A stretch of 64,000 nucleotides of DNA from contig CP075368.1 of NCBI GenBank assembly GCA_019454185.1, positions 620,001 through 684,000 of the forward strand. The letters are read 5' to 3'. The notes under the pieces were generated by a model, which was not told where the DNA came from, did not search any database, and saw only the letters and a list, made by a program, of their open reading frames with translations. This document shows, piece by piece, positions 61,008 through 64,000 of this stretch. Origin of the DNA: Phycisphaeraceae bacterium (GTDB lineage: Bacteria; Planctomycetota; Phycisphaerae; Phycisphaerales; UBA1924). Position 1 is the first letter of the stretch, and each line of letters opens with the position of its first letter. Both the position numbers and the translations under genes were made by a program.

Positions 61008-64000
61008 GCGCGATCTCCCAGTTCGTCATGCTTCCGAGTTGGGCGAAGGGCGTCATGGGACTCTCGGCTGTAGGCGGCCTCCTGCTCCTCGCCAACACAT
61101 TTGGCGGCCCCAAAGCCGCCGGCCTCCTCATGGCCGGGCTGGTGATCATCGCCCTCCTGCTGGTGGCATATCGCAAGCTGCTCAAGCTCCTCGACAAACG
61201 CAAGGCCGATCCCTTCACGGCCCGCCTGAGAGAGAACAGCGCCGCCGTCCCCCAGGGCATCAGCGACCCCTCACACCGTGCCCAGCTCGACGACATCCGC
61301 AAGAAGTTCGAGCGAGGCCTCGACGTCTTCAAAGAGCACGGCAAAGACCTCTACAGCATGCCGTGGTACATCCTCGTGGGTGAGCCGGGCTCCGGCAAGA
61401 CTGAGATGATCCGTCGGTGCAACGTCGGTTTCCCCCCGGGGCTTCAGGACACGCTCCAAGGCACGGGCGGAACAGTCAACATGAACTGGTGGTTCACGAA
61501 CCACGCGGTCATCCTCGACACCGCCGGAAAGCTGATGTTCGATGAAGCGCCTCCCGGCCAGACCACGGTCTGGAAGGAGCTCCTCTCGTTGCTCCGCAAG
61601 GGAAGACCCAACTGCCCGGTCAACGGCATGTTGCTCGTGATCCCCGCCGACACGCTGATCGTCGACAGCGAGGAGCAGATCCAGGCCAAGGCCGGCAGAA
61701 TCGCCGAACAGCTCGACGGGATCCAACGCGTTCTCGGGGTTCGCTTCCCCGTTTTCGTCGTCATCTCCAAGTGCGACAAAATCAACGGATTCCGCGAGTT
61801 CTTCGATAGCATCAGAGACCCCCAGCTCCAGCATCAGATGCTGGGCTGGTCAAACCCCGCCGAACTCGACACGCCCTTCGCACCGGACGCCGTCGATCAG
61901 CATCTCCAGACCGTACAGATGCGTCTGCGCCGGCGTCGGCTCGGTCTGTTGATCGACCCCGTTCACACCGAAGACGCCGTCAACGGCAGACGCATCGACC
62001 AGGTCGACGCGATGTACGCGTTCCCCGATGGCATCATGCAGATCGCGCCACGGCTCCGGAGATACCTCGAAACCATCTTCGTCGCCGGCACATGGTCCAC
62101 AAAGCCGCTCTTCCTCCGAGGCATCTACTTCAACAGTGCGCTCCGCGAAGGCGACGCGCTCGACGCAGATCTCGCGGCAATGTTCAACGTGCCGATCGAT
62201 GCTCTCCCCGAGGGCAAGGTCTGGGAGAAGGAGAAGTCGTACTTCATCCGCGATCTTCTCATGAGCAAGGTTTTCCGTGAGAAGGGGCTCGTCACCAGAG
62301 CCAACAACGCCAAGAAGCTCCAGCGCCAACGCGTCGGCATCCTGCTCGCCGCCTCCGCTGCCGCAGTCGCCCTCTCCATCGGGCTCGTGACCTACAGCGG
62401 CGTGCGATTCCGAGCCAAGATCGGCGTCCATAGCCAGTACTGGAAAAGCGCGTCCGAAGTCATACTGCCGTCAGGCCAATCGGGCTCCTCAGAGATCTGG
62501 CCCTCGTTCGCCGCCGTTGACAAGGAGTACGTCGCCTCGAATCCCCCGTGGTGGGATCAGGAGACCGCCAAGCACCTCCGCCGCATCGTCAAAGAATCTG
62601 AAGGCGACTCGATCCGATACGCCGACGTGCTCGTCTCGATCGGAGAGCGTCCGAACACTTCGATCGAGATGCCGGCAGAGTTCCGGTGGCTGAGGATCTT
62701 CGGCGCGTCGAGCCCGAACGCAAGGCAGGCAGAGGCCGCAAGGACAGCCATCGACCAGGCCATCATCAGGCCCGCACTCGAAGCGGCACGCCGAAAGGTC
62801 GAATCAACCGGAACGCTCTCCGCTCCTGCCATCGCCGAGATGGTGCGACTGGAGCGTCTCGCAACTGGTGCCGCGCCCCGCAGCGAATCCGCCCCGTCCG
62901 CATGGAACATGGGTGCCATCGTTCGCGATCTCCCGCTTCAGGTTGAAGTGAGCGGCACACGCAGCGACGATCCCGACGAGATATCGAAACTCGTCACGAA
63001 ACTCGATCAGGCGACCTCCGCCGCATATACCGGCACAACCGGAATCACCTGGCCCCCCAAGGACGCCGCGTGGCTGACGCGCCTCACGATGCTCGACACG
63101 ATCGAGCGTGCCGCGAACGGGCTCGCAGATCAGGTCTCCGGCGGCGTCTCCGGTGCGTCATCTGTCGCCTCACGCGTTCGCGCTGTAGGCGAAGCAGCAA
63201 CCAGACTCTCAGCCGCAGAAAGCGGCGAGGCGGGCCTGCTCCCCATGACGGAGTTCCACGACGCCCGAACCAGAGTCCAGCACGACCGAGCCAGAAACGC
63301 CTGGTCCGCTCGCCTGACGGAGTACGTCGCAGCAAAGTCCCAGCTCGACCGCGCGCTCGACGCGATCGCCGATCTTGAAGACAAGCCCGTCTCAGAGTGG
63401 ATCGCGACCGCCACCAGAGAAGTCGTCGAGCACGCAAAGTCGCAGCTCAACACCGTCATCTTCCAGACGCCGACCTCCGCCGAAGCCGCTCCCGAGACCG
63501 CCTCAGCAAGAGCTATGGATCCAAACGCCGCCAAGCTCGCCTCAATCGGCGATCGGCTCGCAGGACGCCTCGCCGGGATCGACGAGACCACCCGTCAGAC
63601 ATTCGCGCAGACAGCCAGCCGACTCGAGTCGATGAGCGAGTCGTCGCTGAAGAAAGTCTCATTCGACGGAGTCATGCGACGGAGGTACGACCTCCGCAGC
63701 CAGATCTACAGCCGTGCGGACACCGAGCTGGTTGCAACCGCCAGCGCACGCGGATTCTCCTCATCCGCTTCCGCCATGACATCGCTCGATGATTCCCTCC
63801 GGAACGCTCTTCAGGACATCGAGAGAATCGCCCGCCCCTCGGTCGAGCAGCCGGAGTTCAAGCGGGCCGTCGAGGTCAGTGGGCGTGCGATCTCCTCAGG
63901 CATCGCCCGTCGTCGCACGGATCTGATCGACGCCATGATCGTCGCCATCGAGTCAGAGCCCCTCACCCAGATCGTCGCGTCCACGGCCATCGATCGCTTC
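61004..64000 (+). CDS. tssM: Type VI secretion membrane-complex protein TssM (IcmF), cut by window end
   Basis: The first 999 residues are seen; TssM proteins are usually 1100-1300 aa, so up to a few hundred residues are missing. Two N-terminal spans (about 13-31 and 38-56) precede a GTPase-like domain with Walker A GEPGSGKT (126-133), LDTAGK (171-176) and SKCD (255-258). A third span lies at about 444-466 (VGILLAASAAAVALSIGLVT), followed by the large periplasmic domain that contacts TssJ. No frameshift or stop is seen. Translation is coupled to tssL by ATGA. Confidence 0.94.
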   Translation, partial: MSAISQFVMLPSWAKGVMGLSAVGGLLLLANTFGGPKAAGLLMAGLVIIALLLVAYRKLLKLLDKRKADPFTARLRENSAAVPQGISDPSHRAQLDDIRKKFERGLDVFKEHGKDLYSMPWYILVGEPGSGKTEMIRRCNVGFPPGLQDTLQGTGGTVNMNWWFTNHAVILDTAGKLMFDEAPPGQTTVWKELLSLLRKGRPNCPVNGMLLVIPADTLIVDSEEQIQAKAGRIAEQLDGIQRVLGVRFPVFVVISKCDKINGFREFFDSIRDPQLQHQMLGWSNPAELDTPFAPDAVDQHLQTVQMRLRRRRLGLLIDPVHTEDAVNGRRIDQVDAMYAFPDGIMQIAPRLRRYLETIFVAGTWSTKPLFLRGIYFNSALREGDALDADLAAMFNVPIDALPEGKVWEKEKSYFIRDLLMSKVFREKGLVTRANNAKKLQRQRVGILLAASAAAVALSIGLVTYSGVRFRAKIGVHSQYWKSASEVILPSGQSGSSEIWPSFAAVDKEYVASNPPWWDQETAKHLRRIVKESEGDSIRYADVLVSIGERPNTSIEMPAEFRWLRIFGASSPNARQAEAARTAIDQAIIRPALEAARRKVESTGTLSAPAIAEMVRLERLATGAAPRSESAPSAWNMGAIVRDLPLQVEVSGTRSDDPDEISKLVTKLDQATSAAYTGTTGITWPPKDAAWLTRLTMLDTIERAANGLADQVSGGVSGASSVASRVRAVGEAATRLSAAESGEAGLLPMTEFHDARTRVQHDRARNAWSARLTEYVAAKSQLDRALDAIADLEDKPVSEWIATATREVVEHAKSQLNTVIFQTPTSAEAAPETASARAMDPNAAKLASIGDRLAGRLAGIDETTRQTFAQTASRLESMSESSLKKVSFDGVMRRRYDLRSQIYSRADTELVATASARGFSSSASAMTSLDDSLRNALQDIERIARPSVEQPEFKRAVEVSGRAISSGIARRRTDLIDAMIVAIESEPLTQIVASTAIDRF

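Noticed and set aside
1..64000. CRISPR arrays, transposases or prophage genes
   Set aside because: No direct-repeat array with spacers and no transposase, integrase or phage structural gene is visible on either strand.

Overview
The window is high-GC bacterial chromosome that most resembles a planctomycete, probably of the Phycisphaerae side of Planctomycetota. This is inferred from gene content: a membrane-bound dehydrogenase with a CxxCH heme site next to a DUF1080 protein, a DUF1570-type HExxH protein, a type II pseudopilin of the planctomycete kind, a topoisomerase VI B subunit, and a kinase/FGE-like fusion. No rRNA, CRISPR array, insertion sequence or prophage is visible. Two tRNAs are present: Ala(UGC) on the minus strand and Gly(GCC) on the plus strand.

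Layout. 1-6.4 kb: 5' end of topoisomerase VI subunit B, an AbgT transporter with a possible leader attenuator, a PrxQ peroxiredoxin, a conserved hypothetical, and an HDOD-GGDEF-REC regulator. 6.7-16.2 kb: tRNA-Ala, exported and cell-envelope proteins (DUF1570, beta-barrel, cyclophilin, pseudopilin), an ECF sigma/anti-sigma pair, a coiled-coil protein with a Wzz-like membrane end, a cysteine-heptad protein and an EVE-domain protein. 16.2-25 kb, mostly minus strand: DUF1080 plus heme dehydrogenase, an S9 peptidase, fumarylacetoacetase and a lipoprotein. 25-35.8 kb, mostly plus strand: ThiS-ThiG, an M42-like peptidase (minus), DeoC, a VWA protein, a PfkB kinase, an ALDH7 dehydrogenase, RpiA and signal peptidase I.

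35.8-47.8 kb, minus strand: YebC, a giant TPR lipoprotein, and the translation cluster nusA-infB-DUF503-rbfA. An HhH-GPD-like protein with a histone-like basic tail is translationally coupled to the end of that cluster. FliM lies just upstream of nusA, so the organism is probably flagellated. 48-50 kb: DsbD, then tRNA-Gly with a good promoter and terminator.

50.4-64 kb: a type VI secretion (T6SS) locus on the plus strand. In order it has an unrecognised 659-aa protein, a TssJ-like small lipoprotein, a 1485-aa pseudokinase-TM-FGE-like fusion, a protein like the C-terminal part of TagH but without an FHA domain, TssK, TssL (DotU) and TssM (IcmF, cut by the window end). A 60-aa lipoprotein lies antisense, tail to tail with the fusion gene. 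TssK links the baseplate to the membrane complex, and TssL and TssM build that complex with a TssJ-type lipoprotein. The upstream genes are candidate lineage-specific regulatory or structural parts. This is the most novel region of the window. Sheath, Hcp, VgrG and ClpV genes are not in the window.
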